A stretch of 64,000 bases of DNA from Ilyomonas sp965199845 (GCA_965199845.1 CBDATZ010000024.1:124001-188000), one strand, 5' to 3'; positions 51,524-60,577 are shown, counted from the first letter of the stretch. Numbers and translations: made by a program. The notes: generated from the sequence alone by a model not told the origin.

Positions 51524-51997
51524 TTAGTTTACAATCTTATCAGCGCAACAGCTGCTGGCAAAGGCTTCCGGCTTGGCTTTAAATGCGAAACCCATACCCA
51601 GAATGTAACCCATAGCTTCTTTTAAAGCATCATTACTTTTAAATTGCGGATTTGTATTGATGTCGGCATGAACTTCCATTTCAACACCGTATTCAATAAA
51701 CAAATCGCAAAGTTCATACGCAATCTCAATGCTCTTCGCCACTTCCACCAGCATACGTTCTTTAATGTGATACTGCTGTCTGGTTTTGTCGTTATGAATG
51801 TACATGAAGCCGCCGGCGTGTTCGCGCAAAAAAACAATCACCGTCGCAAACTCTGTTTCTTCGCCTTTTACCTGGCTGTCGGTACCAATACAAACTTTTA
51901 AACGAACCCCTTTTGCAGATTCGCTTTTAATTGTTTCTTCCACTGCATCTTTAATAGGCAGCGTGATGTTTTCTCCATTAAATTTTCTCCAACGCAT
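51524..51997 (-). CDS. RNase H-like protein of the YkuK family (DUF458)
   Basis: The 157-residue protein fits DUF458, an RNase H-like fold. The VCIGTDSQVKG motif near residue 37 carries the first acidic pair, HADINTNPQFKSND the later Asp residues. Catalytic function is not established for the family. It is stand-alone, upstream of the mannosidase gene on the same strand with a 150-base gap. Confidence 0.85.
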   Translation of the reverse strand: MRWRKFNGENITLPIKDAVEETIKSESAKGVRLKVCIGTDSQVKGEETEFATVIVFLREHAGGFMYIHNDKTRQQYHIKERMLVEVAKSIEIAYELCDLFIEYGVEMEVHADINTNPQFKSNDALKEAMGYILGMGFAFKAKPEAFASSCCADKIVN

Positions 51998-52240
51998 GCT
52001 GTAACTTTTTCTGAAAATTACAGACTTATATTAATATTCTATAAGGTGCGCTGTTATAATATTATGAACACGCGGTGGATAAGTAGAATAGAGAACCGAA
52101 AGATGACAGAGATTGAATGATTATAAATTACATTTTTGCTTCTGGCACAAGTAATTTTATAACAAGGAAAGAAAGATCGTTTTGATGAACAAAATATCAA
52201 AGTCAATCAATCTTAACTTCTAAAATCTTTTACATTACTA

Positions 52241-52612
52241 TCAGTACTGTCCTGTACTCAACATAACCAACGTACACGCATTTACAGGTTGTATATTATT
52301 TTGTTTTGCAAGCGTTGCCAGCTCTGTATTTTCTGCGCCCGGATTAAAGATGATGCGCTTTGGATGCAACGATAAAATATAATCGTAATACTGTTGTTGA
52401 TGCGATGGGTTCAGATATAGCGTAATAGTATCTACGTCATCCATCGCGGGGTGTTCGGTAATGATTTGCGTGTCGTCTATCACGCCCGTTTTCTTACCGA
52501 TTGCTACAACCGGATGATCGAAAGACTTCAATCTTCGTACGGCTAAAAAGCTATAACGCATCGGGCTGTCTGATGCGCCCAGTACAACTGTTTTTTTTAT
52601 TGTATCATTCAT
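52241..52612 (-). CDS. CoA-binding domain protein
   Basis: This 123-residue single-domain protein has the Rossmann-like CoA-binding fold: KTVVLGASDSPMRYSFLAVRRL at the N-terminus, TEHPAMDDVDTITLYLNPSHQQ in the middle, and RIIFNPGAENTELATLAKQN. Family members (CoA_binding_2) have no settled reaction. The gene overlaps the upstream DUF2071 gene by 4 bases (ATGA), so the two are co-translated. Confidence 0.88.
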   Translation of the reverse strand: MNDTIKKTVVLGASDSPMRYSFLAVRRLKSFDHPVVAIGKKTGVIDDTQIITEHPAMDDVDTITLYLNPSHQQQYYDYILSLHPKRIIFNPGAENTELATLAKQNNIQPVNACTLVMLSTGQY

Positions 52613-53331
52613 ACAGATTCTTTTAAAATGTTTCGTGTAAAGACAGTTACCGGCGAACCATCCGCCATAAACTGCGATACAGGTTTAGCAGATAAATATT
52701 CATGCCATTGCTCGCCATACAATGACTTTGTATTGATGTTTACATGATAATCATCAACAAGATGAAGATTCCAGCGGGGATGATGCACCTGGTATTCTGA
52801 TGTTGTTCCATTGATAAGTTTTGTATATCCCCAGTAATGCTCTGTAATAAATTCTTCTTCTGTACCGGTTATGAGTGGTTGTTTTTTCTTATCGGCAAGC
52901 ACTTGTATATCGTTCCATTCTTTGTTAAAGAGAAACGAATAGGTAATATCAAGATGACTTTTATTTTCAATTAAACGGTTCTTCATCGGATGATAATAAT
53001 ATTTCTCGCCATACAGTTGCTTTGCTACAAAAGTTATCATGCGGCGAGGCACAATTTCTTTTACAAAAACAACACCTCGTTTGTATTCATTTCCTTCATA
53101 ACATCTTACATAAAAGCGAAGGTTGAATTCTTCAAAATTACGATGAAACGGAAAACCAATACCTCGTAGTTTTGTATTCAGAAACATAAAGCCGACAAGA
53201 CTTACCAGGCATTTACCCTGATAAAAATCCGGCTCAACACCTTGCGGCAAATAAGACTTCAGGATAGCCGCATCAACTTCATAATTAATAAAAACCAGGT
53301 TCTTCCAATAGGCAGTCAGAAAGGGATTCAT
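52609..53331 (-). CDS. DUF2071 (YqjF-like) protein
   Basis: The 240-residue protein shows the YqjF pattern: YWKNLVFINYEVDAAILKSYLP, GIGFPFHRNFEEFNLRFYVR and KRGVVFVKEIVPRR. The family has an acetoacetate-decarboxylase-like fold and unknown function. It is the upstream partner of the CoA-binding gene in a two-gene operon; the pairing hints at a CoA- or acyl-related reaction, which is inference. Confidence 0.85.
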   Translation of the reverse strand: MNPFLTAYWKNLVFINYEVDAAILKSYLPQGVEPDFYQGKCLVSLVGFMFLNTKLRGIGFPFHRNFEEFNLRFYVRCYEGNEYKRGVVFVKEIVPRRMITFVAKQLYGEKYYYHPMKNRLIENKSHLDITYSFLFNKEWNDIQVLADKKKQPLITGTEEEFITEHYWGYTKLINGTTSEYQVHHPRWNLHLVDDYHVNINTKSLYGEQWHEYLSAKPVSQFMADGSPVTVFTRNILKESV

Positions 53332-53514
53332 AGCGCTATTTGAACAAATGATGTGCCTTGTAAAAAATTTATAAGTTTACTCTTATACATTCGGCTAAAC
53401 TAATGAACATATAACGCACATTCTATTAATGAAAAACACAAAAAAATTAGCAGAATACTTTTTGAATTTATAATTGTTATAACTTTCGTTATTATTTACT
53501 AAATATCCCATCTC

Positions 53515-54021
53515 ATGGCAAAATCAACAAAGAAAGCAGCTACAAAAAAGGTAGCTACTAAGAAAGCAGCCGCACCAAAAAAAGCGGCTACGAAAAAGGT
53601 TGCAGCTAAGAAAGCTGCAGCTCCTAAAAAGGCAGCCAAGAAAGCAGTTGCTTTAAAGAATTTGAAGAAAGCAAATACAGCTAAAAAAGCAGCTGCACCA
53701 AAAAAAGCGGCTCCAAAAAAGGCAGCCACAAAGAAAGCGGCGGCGACTCCAAAAAAAGCAGCTAAAAAAGCAGTTGCTTTAAAGAATTTGAAGAAAGCAA
53801 ATACGGCTAAAAAAGCAGCTTCTGCAAAGGCAGCAACTCCAAAAAAAGCAGCTAAAAAAGCAAGTCCGAAAAAGGCAGCGAAGAAAGCAACAGCGCCAAT
53901 GCCGATGGATACGGATATGCCATCTACGACGCCAACAACACCGGATGAATCTCCGATGGAAACGCCTACAAGTACAACTGTAGCCGACACAAATGATACG
54001 CCGCCATCTACACCAGAATAA
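53515..54021 (+). CDS. Histone H1-like Lys/Ala-rich DNA-binding protein
   Basis: The first 128 residues are almost only Lys, Ala, Thr and Pro in KKAA-type repeats, including a duplicated segment PKKAAKKAVALKNLKKANTA. The last 40 residues switch to an acidic, Thr/Pro-rich tail (TPTTPDESPMETPTST). This matches histone H1-like nucleoid proteins of bacteria and should condense DNA. The repeat spacing is regular and duplicated at the DNA level, suggesting growth by slippage. It stands alone with its own terminator and is likely strongly expressed. The acidic tail is unusual and could modulate binding. Confidence 0.85.
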   Translation: MAKSTKKAATKKVATKKAAAPKKAATKKVAAKKAAAPKKAAKKAVALKNLKKANTAKKAAAPKKAAPKKAATKKAAATPKKAAKKAVALKNLKKANTAKKAASAKAATPKKAAKKASPKKAAKKATAPMPMDTDMPSTTPTTPDESPMETPTSTTVADTNDTPPSTPE

Positions 54022-54042
54022 ATGGATTGTATTAAAATGTTG

Positions 54043-54073
54043 AAGCCATAGAATTATGTTCTATGGCTTTTTT
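54043..54073 (+). terminator. Terminator after the H1-like gene
   Basis: AAGCCATAGAA and TTCTATGGCTT arms with a 5-base loop followed by TTTT, 21 bases after the stop. Confidence 0.85.
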
Positions 54074-54268
54074 GATTTATTAATTTAATAGAAAATCTGC
54101 TTGTTAAATAAGTATTGAAAGCCGGATAAATCTTGTTCTTTTATTAGAACGTATCAATGAGATATTTGCTGCTCATGCAAATCAATAATGATCTTACACC
54201 TGAATTACGAAAGCTTGTAATTCAATATAAAAATAGAGTAATGAGTGTTATAAATAAACAGTTATAGA

Positions 54269-54655
54269 TTAGTTTAATTTAAGCGGAACTATCATTTCGA
54301 AAGGCGGTATGTTAACAGAAAATATGGCTTTCTTATTGAGATTTTCCATTCGATATTGACCTTGCATACGTCCCATTTCGGTGCGTAAGTTGCAGCCGCT
54401 TACATACTGAAATTGTTTGCCGGCTTCAATCACAGGCTGAACACCAACCACACCTTCACCTTCTACTTCGCGGGTTTGCCCGTCGCTATCAAAAATGTTC
54501 CATTTGCGATCTAATAACTTAACAGAAAAAGGGTTGTGGTTTTTAATTGTAATGCGATAAGCGAACATAAATTCGTGGTTAACAGGATTGCTATATTCTG
54601 CCTGGTAAAATGTTTCGACACTAATTTGTACGCCTTCTGATATTTTTGTAACCAT
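54269..54655 (-). CDS. apaG: ApaG-family protein
   Basis: From ATG 54655 (MVTKISEGVQISVETFY) the protein is 128 residues, the normal ApaG length, with YRITIKNHNPFSVKLLDRKW, GEGVVGVQPVIEAGKQFQYVSGC and MQGQYRM as family blocks. ApaG is a fibronectin-III-like beta-sandwich linked to Mg/Co resistance and nucleotide-tail biology, with no certain reaction. The frame is open up to 54709, but ATG 54655 fits homologues. Confidence 0.93.
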   Translation of the reverse strand: MVTKISEGVQISVETFYQAEYSNPVNHEFMFAYRITIKNHNPFSVKLLDRKWNIFDSDGQTREVEGEGVVGVQPVIEAGKQFQYVSGCNLRTEMGRMQGQYRMENLNKKAIFSVNIPPFEMIVPLKLN

Positions 54656-54709
54656 AAGAGTTGGTGTGGTGCTTAATAAGTTAAATGATATCTGACCGAA
54701 AAAGCCCAC

Positions 54710-55032
54710 CGGTTTTATTATTTTATTTTTCGTATTTACAGGAACCGGCAGCGTAGGTATTTACCCTAATGTTATTAGTTGATCCGTACTAAAACAAAGA
54801 TAACTATTAATTTTTTACTTTCTGCCAGTCGTAAATTCGGTTATTAAAGGTATTCATAGGGCAAGCTCTATACCAATTGAAACACTTAAAGAATATGAGC
54901 AGGTTTTTAATGAATATCTAATGTAATAAAGCCTGAAATCGCTTATAAATCATAGAAATAGGTTGTTTGTAAATAATGGGTAAAATCATATCTGGAAAAA
55001 AAATCTAACAATGAGACTTCAGAAAATTTTAT
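54710..55032. other. Intergenic region with a possible gene remnant
   Basis: No intact gene is seen. A forward frame of about 40 codons ending TAA near 54926 encodes a protein-like segment (IHRASSIPIETLKEYEQVF) and could be the tail of a lost gene, but there is no start or family support. Confidence 0.35.
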
Positions 55033-55869
55033 TTATCGCCTTTTACCCAACCATAGCAACGCATCAATAATCAGTTGTTTTTGATTTTTGCTGCTGAAAG
55101 TTGATGACAGTTGTTTGTTTGTTCCGCCATCATAATCCATATCATTATGACCCATGTTCAGGTATACCATCCGGTACTTTTTGTTTGTCCACACAACCGG
55201 GTAATAGCCGCTGTGCCATATCTCAGAAGGTTTTGGACCATTGCCAAGCGGAAATGAAGAAGAATCTATCGAAGCTAAAATTTTTATATCCGGATTGTTT
55301 TTCAAATTGCCTGTCCATCGGTACCATTCATTGGGTGCTGCGCGAAACATATCGGGCAAATGTTTGGTTGCCGGATGCGTTTTATTTTCTACCCGGAGAA
55401 TCGCTGATGTCGGATGCCAGGTATTGCTTCCATATTCGTCGGAACCTAAAAACTCTTTGTGATACCAATCCCAGTTTTGCGGGTAAGCAGAAGGCGTTAA
55501 GGCAAAAGCGGAAAAGTGAAAACCCATCCACGCACCGCCATTCTTCATATATTTTTCAAACGCGATGCGCTGTGGTAAAGAATCGGGACGCGTATCTAAA
55601 AAAAGAACAACATCGTAATGCGAAAGAAACGAATCGTTCATATCATTCCAGTTGTTGGTAGAATCGTATGTGAAATGATAAGTTGCTGCCATTGCCGGAA
55701 ACCATTTGTTGGCTTCGTGAACAAAACTGATATGCGCTAAATCTTCTTTCGCTGTATAAAAAGCAATGACTTTAAAACCGGAAGCCTGTTTTTGGGCTGA
55801 TAAAGAAACCGAAAAGAGAACCAGTAAAGCAATGATGAAAGAAACAGCTTTCCCTTTGTTTTTATACAT
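55033..55869 (-). CDS. Secreted ThuA-like protein
   Basis: With start 55869 a signal peptide (KAVSFIIALLVLFSVSLSAQ) is followed by a class I glutamine amidotransferase-like ThuA domain: FKVIAFYTAKEDLAHISFVHEA, YDVVLFLDTRPDSL, GGAWMGFHFSA, and GHNDMDYDGGTNKQ near the end. ThuA-type domains occur in secreted sugar-related Bacteroidota proteins, with carbohydrate function presumed. No catalytic Cys elbow is present. The protein stands alone upstream of the AlkB gene. Confidence 0.85.
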   Translation of the reverse strand: MYKNKGKAVSFIIALLVLFSVSLSAQKQASGFKVIAFYTAKEDLAHISFVHEANKWFPAMAATYHFTYDSTNNWNDMNDSFLSHYDVVLFLDTRPDSLPQRIAFEKYMKNGGAWMGFHFSAFALTPSAYPQNWDWYHKEFLGSDEYGSNTWHPTSAILRVENKTHPATKHLPDMFRAAPNEWYRWTGNLKNNPDIKILASIDSSSFPLGNGPKPSEIWHSGYYPVVWTNKKYRMVYLNMGHNDMDYDGGTNKQLSSTFSSKNQKQLIIDALLWLGKRR

Positions 55870-55901
55870 ACGAATTGTAATTGGCTGCAAAATAAAAGAC
55901 T

Positions 55902-56480
55902 TTATTCTGCCATACTGCGAAACGTAAGATTGATTCTGGCGCCACTTATCTTTTTTGTTTTTGGCAAACTATGCAGCCAGTGTATTTGCGTCGTGTCTTT
56001 CATAAGAAGCAAGCTTCCGTTCTCTAATATAAGAGAAACAATTTCGCCCGTCTTTTTGTGTTTGAAAGCAAACTTTCGTTCCGCACCAAAACTAAAAGAA
56101 GCAATTGCCGCTTTGGTTTGTAACGTAGATTCGTTATCGCTGTGCCAGCCCATGCCTTCGTCGCCGTTATGATATAAATTAAGCAGACACGAATTGTATG
56201 TTTCACCTGTTTTTACTTCGGCTTTTTGTTTTAATAACAGTAAGCTTTTTGTCCATGGCAAAGCTTCTTTTCTAATACCTGAATACTTGTACGAATACGC
56301 TTTATCGCCATACCACGCTGCTTTTCTTTTAGTGATGATATGCTTGCCGTAAACAACAGCTTCATCGTTTTTCCATTCAATATTTTGAAGTAACAGATTG
56401 AAAAAATCGTTTGATTCTTCTATTGAAAAAATAGCATTGTCATAATAAACAATACCATCATAAGGCAACAGGTTTTCCAT
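55902..56480 (-). CDS. AlkB-like 2OG-Fe(II) oxygenase
   Basis: This 192-residue enzyme repairs alkylated bases by oxidative demethylation. The iron ligands are in MGWHSDNE (HxD) and IHWLHSLPK (His), and the 2-oxoglutarate-binding Arg in ARINLTFR at the C-terminus. The nucleotide-recognition lid, RKAAWYGDKAYSYKYSG, is present. It is similar in length to ALKBH2/3-like bacterial AlkB. The upstream terminator at 56500-56532 separates it from the DUF3185 gene. Confidence 0.93.
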   Translation of the reverse strand: MENLLPYDGIVYYDNAIFSIEESNDFFNLLLQNIEWKNDEAVVYGKHIITKRKAAWYGDKAYSYKYSGIRKEALPWTKSLLLLKQKAEVKTGETYNSCLLNLYHNGDEGMGWHSDNESTLQTKAAIASFSFGAERKFAFKHKKTGEIVSLILENGSLLLMKDTTQIHWLHSLPKTKKISGARINLTFRSMAE

Positions 56481-56499
56481 GTGTATTCTTCTATAAAAA

Positions 56500-56532
56500 A
56501 AAGTTCCGAACCTATTGCAGGTTCGGAACTTT
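56500..56532 (-). terminator. Terminator after the small membrane protein gene
   Basis: A perfect 13-bp stem AAAGTTCCGAACC/GGTTCGGAACTTT with a 7-base loop; T-tract on the reverse strand, 20 bases before the AlkB ATG. Confidence 0.85.
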
Positions 56533-56551
56533 ACAGTTTGTTTATCATTGT

Positions 56552-56764
56552 TTAATCAGTCTTTTTATCCAAGGCTATTAACGCAATGCCGGCTACTACA
56601 GCAATGCCACCTGCATAAATAGGCCAGCCAATTGTCTTTTCTTCCTGCCTGTTTACTTGTACTGGTCCTAAATCAACCACTTTTTTTTCTTGTGTAAAAC
56701 TGACGTTGCGGAATACAAACATCAGTATGCCGACAATGATTAAAATAATACCAATTACTTTCAT
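56552..56764 (-). CDS. DUF3185-like small membrane protein
   Basis: From ATG 56764 the protein is 70 residues with two hydrophobic helices (VIGIILIIVGILMFVF and GWPIYAGGIAVVAGIALIAL) around a polar loop (VDLGPVQVNRQEEKT). This matches DUF3185, of unknown function, often stress-induced in soil Bacteroidota. The gene lies 10 bases after the DUF937-like gene and is co-transcribed with it. Confidence 0.8.
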   Translation of the reverse strand: MKVIGIILIIVGILMFVFRNVSFTQEKKVVDLGPVQVNRQEEKTIGWPIYAGGIAVVAGIALIALDKKTD

Positions 56765-56774
56765 TATTGCTTTT

Positions 56775-57350
56775 TTATTGTTTAGAAGAATTGTTTGCAT
56801 CGGAGTCGGAAAATATTTTTTCTATTGTATGCATAAGTCCCGACATAGGACCTTCCATTTTATTTGTTCTGTCATCTAATGTATTATCGTTTACAACAGA
56901 CCCGATTTGTAAAGCAGCCGGCAAATGCTTTAAAATAACGCTGCGGTTATCTTTAAAAATATCTGCGATTGCCGAAGCAGACGTTTTACTTCCCAGCGAA
57001 TTATTTACAATTCCGATAGCGGTATTTACAGCCTGGTTAAGCGCGCTTTCTACGGTATCTATACCTGTGTGGGCATAAGAAGCAATCTGGCTTGCAACTT
57101 CATCAGAATGATCGCCATACAATTTATTTTTCCAGTTTGTGTTTGTAGAATTATTTCCCCCGACTAATGCCTGCGCATTGTCTTCGTTACGTGTATAATG
57201 ATATAATCCTAACAAGGATACCGGTATAACAGCTTGCGGTAATAAATCCTTATAACCTTGCTGCTCATCCTTTGGTTCCTGCGTATTCGGATCAACCTTT
57301 TCAACAGAGGAAAGCCCGGTTGCTTTTTGCATTTCTTCAATAAGATTCAT
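56775..57350 (-). CDS. Hypothetical protein (DUF937-like)
   Basis: The 191-residue protein starts MNLIEEMQKATGLSS and has an alanine- and serine-rich helical body (AINTAIGIVNNSL-type segments, LKHLPAALQIGSVV). It resembles DUF937 in rhythm, but the match is weak. There is no membrane segment. It is the first gene of a pair with the DUF3185-like protein, a combination suggesting envelope stress, by context only. Confidence 0.6.
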   Translation of the reverse strand: MNLIEEMQKATGLSSVEKVDPNTQEPKDEQQGYKDLLPQAVIPVSLLGLYHYTRNEDNAQALVGGNNSTNTNWKNKLYGDHSDEVASQIASYAHTGIDTVESALNQAVNTAIGIVNNSLGSKTSASAIADIFKDNRSVILKHLPAALQIGSVVNDNTLDDRTNKMEGPMSGLMHTIEKIFSDSDANNSSKQ

Positions 57351-57453
57351 GGCAAATAAGTTTTAAGTTCTGATACTATATAGTTAATATCATGCCATTA
57401 TCTATAATGAAAATGCTATGTAAAACTAATTGATATATAAAATGATTATCATT

Positions 57454-58059
57454 TTATAGCTTCTGAATTTCTATATTTCTGATGTCGTTCAAACGATTCA
57501 ATACGAGCTGAAAATTTGATTGCTGAATACCAAGTTTGAGACTGCAGAACATGCTGATTTCCTGTTGTTGTATTACGCAGTTGTATTGTTTTACAATCAT
57601 CATTACTTCATTCAATAAAGTATAATCGAACGACAACAGATAACTTATTAAAACCGGTTTCTGAACAACAGGAATTAGTTGCAACACCAATGAAGCTGCG
57701 GTTTTATAAGCCGTAATCAAACCTGGAACGCCAAGCAAAGTACCACCAAAATAACGCACCACAATTACCATTGTATCTGTTACGTTTTTACTATCAATCT
57801 GACCTAAAATTGGCTTGCCTGCTGTGCCCGATGGCTCGCCGTCATCGCTTGCACGAAAATTATTTCTATCCAAACCAATACGATAAGCAAAGCAATGATG
57901 ATTCGCTTTCGGATGTTCTTTTTTTAACGCCTGCAACTTCTCTTTGGCTTCGTTTATATTTTGTACCGGGAACGCAAAAGCCAAAAAACGGCTGCCTTTT
58001 TCTTTGTGTTCTGCCGTTGCGGTCTTTTGTATAGTGTAATAAAAATCTGGTTCCGACAT
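57454..58059 (-). CDS. YigZ/IMPACT-family protein
   Basis: The 201-residue protein has the UPF0029 IMPACT domain (EHKEKGSRFLAFAFPVQNINEA, then NHHCFAYRIG and SDDGEPSGTAGKPILGQI) and the C-terminal DUF1949-like domain. Family members bind the ribosome or influence translation stress; the reaction is unknown. The gene is 5 bases downstream of ribD on the same strand and is likely co-transcribed with it. Confidence 0.93.
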   Translation of the reverse strand: MSEPDFYYTIQKTATAEHKEKGSRFLAFAFPVQNINEAKEKLQALKKEHPKANHHCFAYRIGLDRNNFRASDDGEPSGTAGKPILGQIDSKNVTDTMVIVVRYFGGTLLGVPGLITAYKTAASLVLQLIPVVQKPVLISYLLSFDYTLLNEVMMIVKQYNCVIQQQEISMFCSLKLGIQQSNFQLVLNRLNDIRNIEIQKL

Positions 58060-58064
58060 TACAA

Positions 58065-59084
58065 TTAAGTATGAATAAAAGAATGAATAGTGTCTGAAAA
58101 AAGTTGTTCGGTTTCAGTTAGCTGATGTTCTCGCAATAACGGCGCAGATAACCCGTTACCAAGATATAAAGATTGCGCCGTAATAACCTTGGCTTCATCC
58201 CACAAACCCGCATCAATAAAGGCTTGCAGCAGTCGCGAACCGCCTTCAACCAATACACTTTGTATGTTTAATTGATAACAAGCTTTGCAGATGGCTGATG
58301 CCATATTTTCTTCTTTATTTATTTTATAATACAACAGATTTTTGCTTTCTTTTTGTTGTAATTGAGTAAAGACAATGGTTTGTTTTGAACCATCAAAAAG
58401 ATGTAACGATTGTGGCAAACGAAGCTCTTTATCAATTACTAATCTTATAGGCGATTTGCCCGTCCACAAACGAACATCAAGCTTTGGATTATCAAGCAAA
58501 GCTGTATTGGTTCCTACCAAAATAGAAGCTTCCTCGCTGCGCCATTTGTGTACTTGCCTGTTGGTAAATTCATTGGTAATAAACAAGCGTTTATCAGTTA
58601 CCGAAGCCATTTTAGCATCGGCTGTTTGTGCCCATTTTAAAATGATATAAGGTCGTTGTTCGCGGTGAAACGTAAAAAAACGTTTGTTTAGTTCTTTACA
58701 TTCTGCTTCACAAATATTTACGGTTACATCAACGCCGGCTGAACGCAATTTTTCAATGCCTTTTCCATTCACCGCTTCAAACGGATCGCGGCAACCAACG
58801 ACTACACGGGGAATTTTTTTTTGAATGATTAAATCAGCGCACGGTGGCGTTTTTCCCCAATGCGCGCAAGGCTCGAGCGAAACATAAAGCGTTGATTGAG
58901 AAATGAAAAGTTCATCTTCTTTTTGCACACTGTTTATGCAATTCACTTCCGCATGTGCAAAGCCATATTGCTGATGATAACCTTCACCAATCATTCTATC
59001 ATTATACACCAACACAGAACCCACCATCGGGTTCGGCGCCACATTTCCGGCGCCCTGTTTCGCGAGCGCAATACAGCGCTGCAT
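58065..59084 (-). CDS. ribD: Bifunctional riboflavin deaminase/reductase RibD
   Basis: RibD catalyses the second and third steps of riboflavin synthesis. The N-terminal deaminase domain has the zinc motif AHAEVNCI and LEPCAHWGKTPPCADLI, and the C-terminal reductase domain has ILKWAQTADAKMA and a final strand VLVEGGSRLLQAF. I prefer ATG 59084 (MQRCIALAKQG); the open frame extends to 59225, and a TTG at 59105 (LISQETYM) is also possible. Divergent to prmC and followed by the YigZ gene. Other riboflavin genes are not in the window. Confidence 0.95.
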   Translation of the reverse strand: MQRCIALAKQGAGNVAPNPMVGSVLVYNDRMIGEGYHQQYGFAHAEVNCINSVQKEDELFISQSTLYVSLEPCAHWGKTPPCADLIIQKKIPRVVVGCRDPFEAVNGKGIEKLRSAGVDVTVNICEAECKELNKRFFTFHREQRPYIILKWAQTADAKMASVTDKRLFITNEFTNRQVHKWRSEEASILVGTNTALLDNPKLDVRLWTGKSPIRLVIDKELRLPQSLHLFDGSKQTIVFTQLQQKESKNLLYYKINKEENMASAICKACYQLNIQSVLVEGGSRLLQAFIDAGLWDEAKVITAQSLYLGNGLSAPLLREHQLTETEQLFSDTIHSFIHT

Positions 59085-59155
59085 ATATGTTTCCTGACTT
59101 ATCAATACAATAACCTGTTTGGGCAAATGTAGTGAGAGATGATTATCATTGCAGC

Positions 59156-60040
59156 ATGACGGTTGGAGAAGCTTATACAGAGTTGTCAACTGATTTACGC
59201 GCCATTTACGAACCACGCGAAGCACAGAATATCGCCAATCTTGTTATTGAACACATAACAGGTTTTGCTAACAGCAACCGCATTCTTCATAAGCCAGATA
59301 TTCTTACAAATCAACAGGAAGTAACGTTTCAGCAAATCAAATCAGAATTATTAACCGGGAAGCCTTTACAATATGCGCTTCACGAAACTTATTTCTATGG
59401 AATGAAATTTTATGTTGATGAATCTGTTTTAATTCCGCGACCGGAAACAGAAGAATTGGTTGAGTGGATTTTGTCGGATGTACAAAGTACAATGTATAAT
59501 GTACAATGCGAAATTATGGATGTCGGAACCGGCAGCGGCTGCATTCCAATTGCGATAAAAAAAGGTTTACCAAAAGCGGCTGTTTCTGCCCTTGATGTTT
59601 CGGAAAAAGCGTTAGCTGTGGCTAAGAAAAACGCAGCCGGACAAAACACAGAAGTTCTTTTTTTTAAAGCTGATATATTGGATGAAGAAACCTGGAAAGC
59701 ATTGCCATTACTCGATTACATCATCAGCAATCCGCCTTATATTGTACAAAGCGAAGCGGTTTTTATGAATGATAATGTATTGAAGTATGAGCCGCATTTA
59801 GCTTTGTTTGTAGAAGATAAAAATCCGTTGCAGTTTTATAATGCCATCAGTTCTTTTGGTTTGACGCATCTGACAAACGGCGGCAAACTTTTCTTCGAAA
59901 TTAATGAAGCCTTTGGTAAGGAAGTCGTTGCTTTACTATCAGAAAAAGGATACCGGAATATTGAACTCAGAAAAGATTTACAAGGTAAAGACAGAATGGT
60001 AAAAGCTATTAACCACAGAGTCACGGAGCGCACTGAGTAA
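59156..60040 (+). CDS. prmC: Release factor glutamine methyltransferase PrmC
   Basis: PrmC methylates the GGQ glutamine of peptide-chain release factors. The class I AdoMet motif MDVGTGSGCIPIAI and catalytic NPPY in IISNPPYIVQSE are plain; FYGMKFYVDESVLIPRPETEE is the conserved middle block. I start at 59156 (MTVGEAYTELS). The last 8-10 residues (INHRVTERTE) come from an inverted-repeat element that starts at 60011, so the native end may have been replaced. Confidence 0.95.
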   Translation: MTVGEAYTELSTDLRAIYEPREAQNIANLVIEHITGFANSNRILHKPDILTNQQEVTFQQIKSELLTGKPLQYALHETYFYGMKFYVDESVLIPRPETEELVEWILSDVQSTMYNVQCEIMDVGTGSGCIPIAIKKGLPKAAVSALDVSEKALAVAKKNAAGQNTEVLFFKADILDEETWKALPLLDYIISNPPYIVQSEAVFMNDNVLKYEPHLALFVEDKNPLQFYNAISSFGLTHLTNGGKLFFEINEAFGKEVVALLSEKGYRNIELRKDLQGKDRMVKAINHRVTERTE

Positions 60041-60169
60041 CACAGAGAAATTATTATTAATGATGATAATTATTGACGTTAGTCATAACCGGATAAGAAT
60101 ACTGATTACTTATTTACAGCTTTACCAATTTTCTTTGTGCTGCTCCATTTCCTTTCTGTTTTCGTGGTT
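60011..60169. repeat. Long imperfect inverted repeat (copy 3)
   Basis: Outer arms begin AACCACAGAGTCACGGAG and, inward from the right, AACCACGAAAACAGAAAG, followed by a CACAAAG-like box. It overlaps the end of prmC; the middle is unrelated and longer than in the other two copies. Confidence 0.6.
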
Positions 60170-60178
60170 CAAAAAAAC

Positions 60179-60577
60179 TTATTTCACATTAGCAACTACT
60201 TTGGCGCCGGCGCGTTTGGCACTTTGCATAATATGAAATACTTCGCCGTAATAAGAAGATGTATCTGCATTAATAACAACAGAAGGCGTATCAATTGTAT
60301 TGCGCATTTTACCAACTTCTTCTTTCAATAAAGAATCAACCTGGCTGATGTCTATCGCGCGCTGACCAAGAAAAATTTTTTGTTCTTTGTTAATCGAAAT
60401 TACGATGCTCTGCTTGGCTTTTGTATCTTTTGTGCCTTTCGGATTATTCACCTTTACTACATTTGGATTTGCCAAAGTAGAGACAATAAGAAAAAAGAAA
60501 AGAAGGATAAACAGCAAATCGTTTAATGTGCCTGCATGTATTTCGCCGTGCGATCTGTTTCTTTTCCGGATGTTCAT
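60179..60577 (-). CDS. exbD: ExbD/TolR-family protein
   Basis: The 132-residue protein has a cytoplasmic N-terminus (NIRKRNRSHGEIHAGTLND), one membrane helix LLFILLFFFLIVSTL with an Asp just before it, and a periplasmic domain. It works with the ExbB/TolQ motor to convert proton flow into outer-membrane energy or envelope tension. The partner gene lies 104 bases upstream; a repeat-rich spacer separates them. No tonB is in the window. Confidence 0.92.
   Translation of the reverse strand: MNIRKRNRSHGEIHAGTLNDLLFILLFFFLIVSTLANPNVVKVNNPKGTKDTKAKQSIVISINKEQKIFLGQRAIDISQVDSLLKEEVGKMRNTIDTPSVVINADTSSYYGEVFHIMQSAKRAGAKVVANVK

Noticed and set aside
53499..53990. Reverse frame of 163 codons opposite the H1-like gene
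   Set aside because: Ala/Phe/Val-rich repeats are simply the antisense of the Lys/Ala codons.
54157..54267. 36-codon frame next to apaG
   Set aside because: No ribosome site, no family; possibly a gene remnant, not supportable as a gene.
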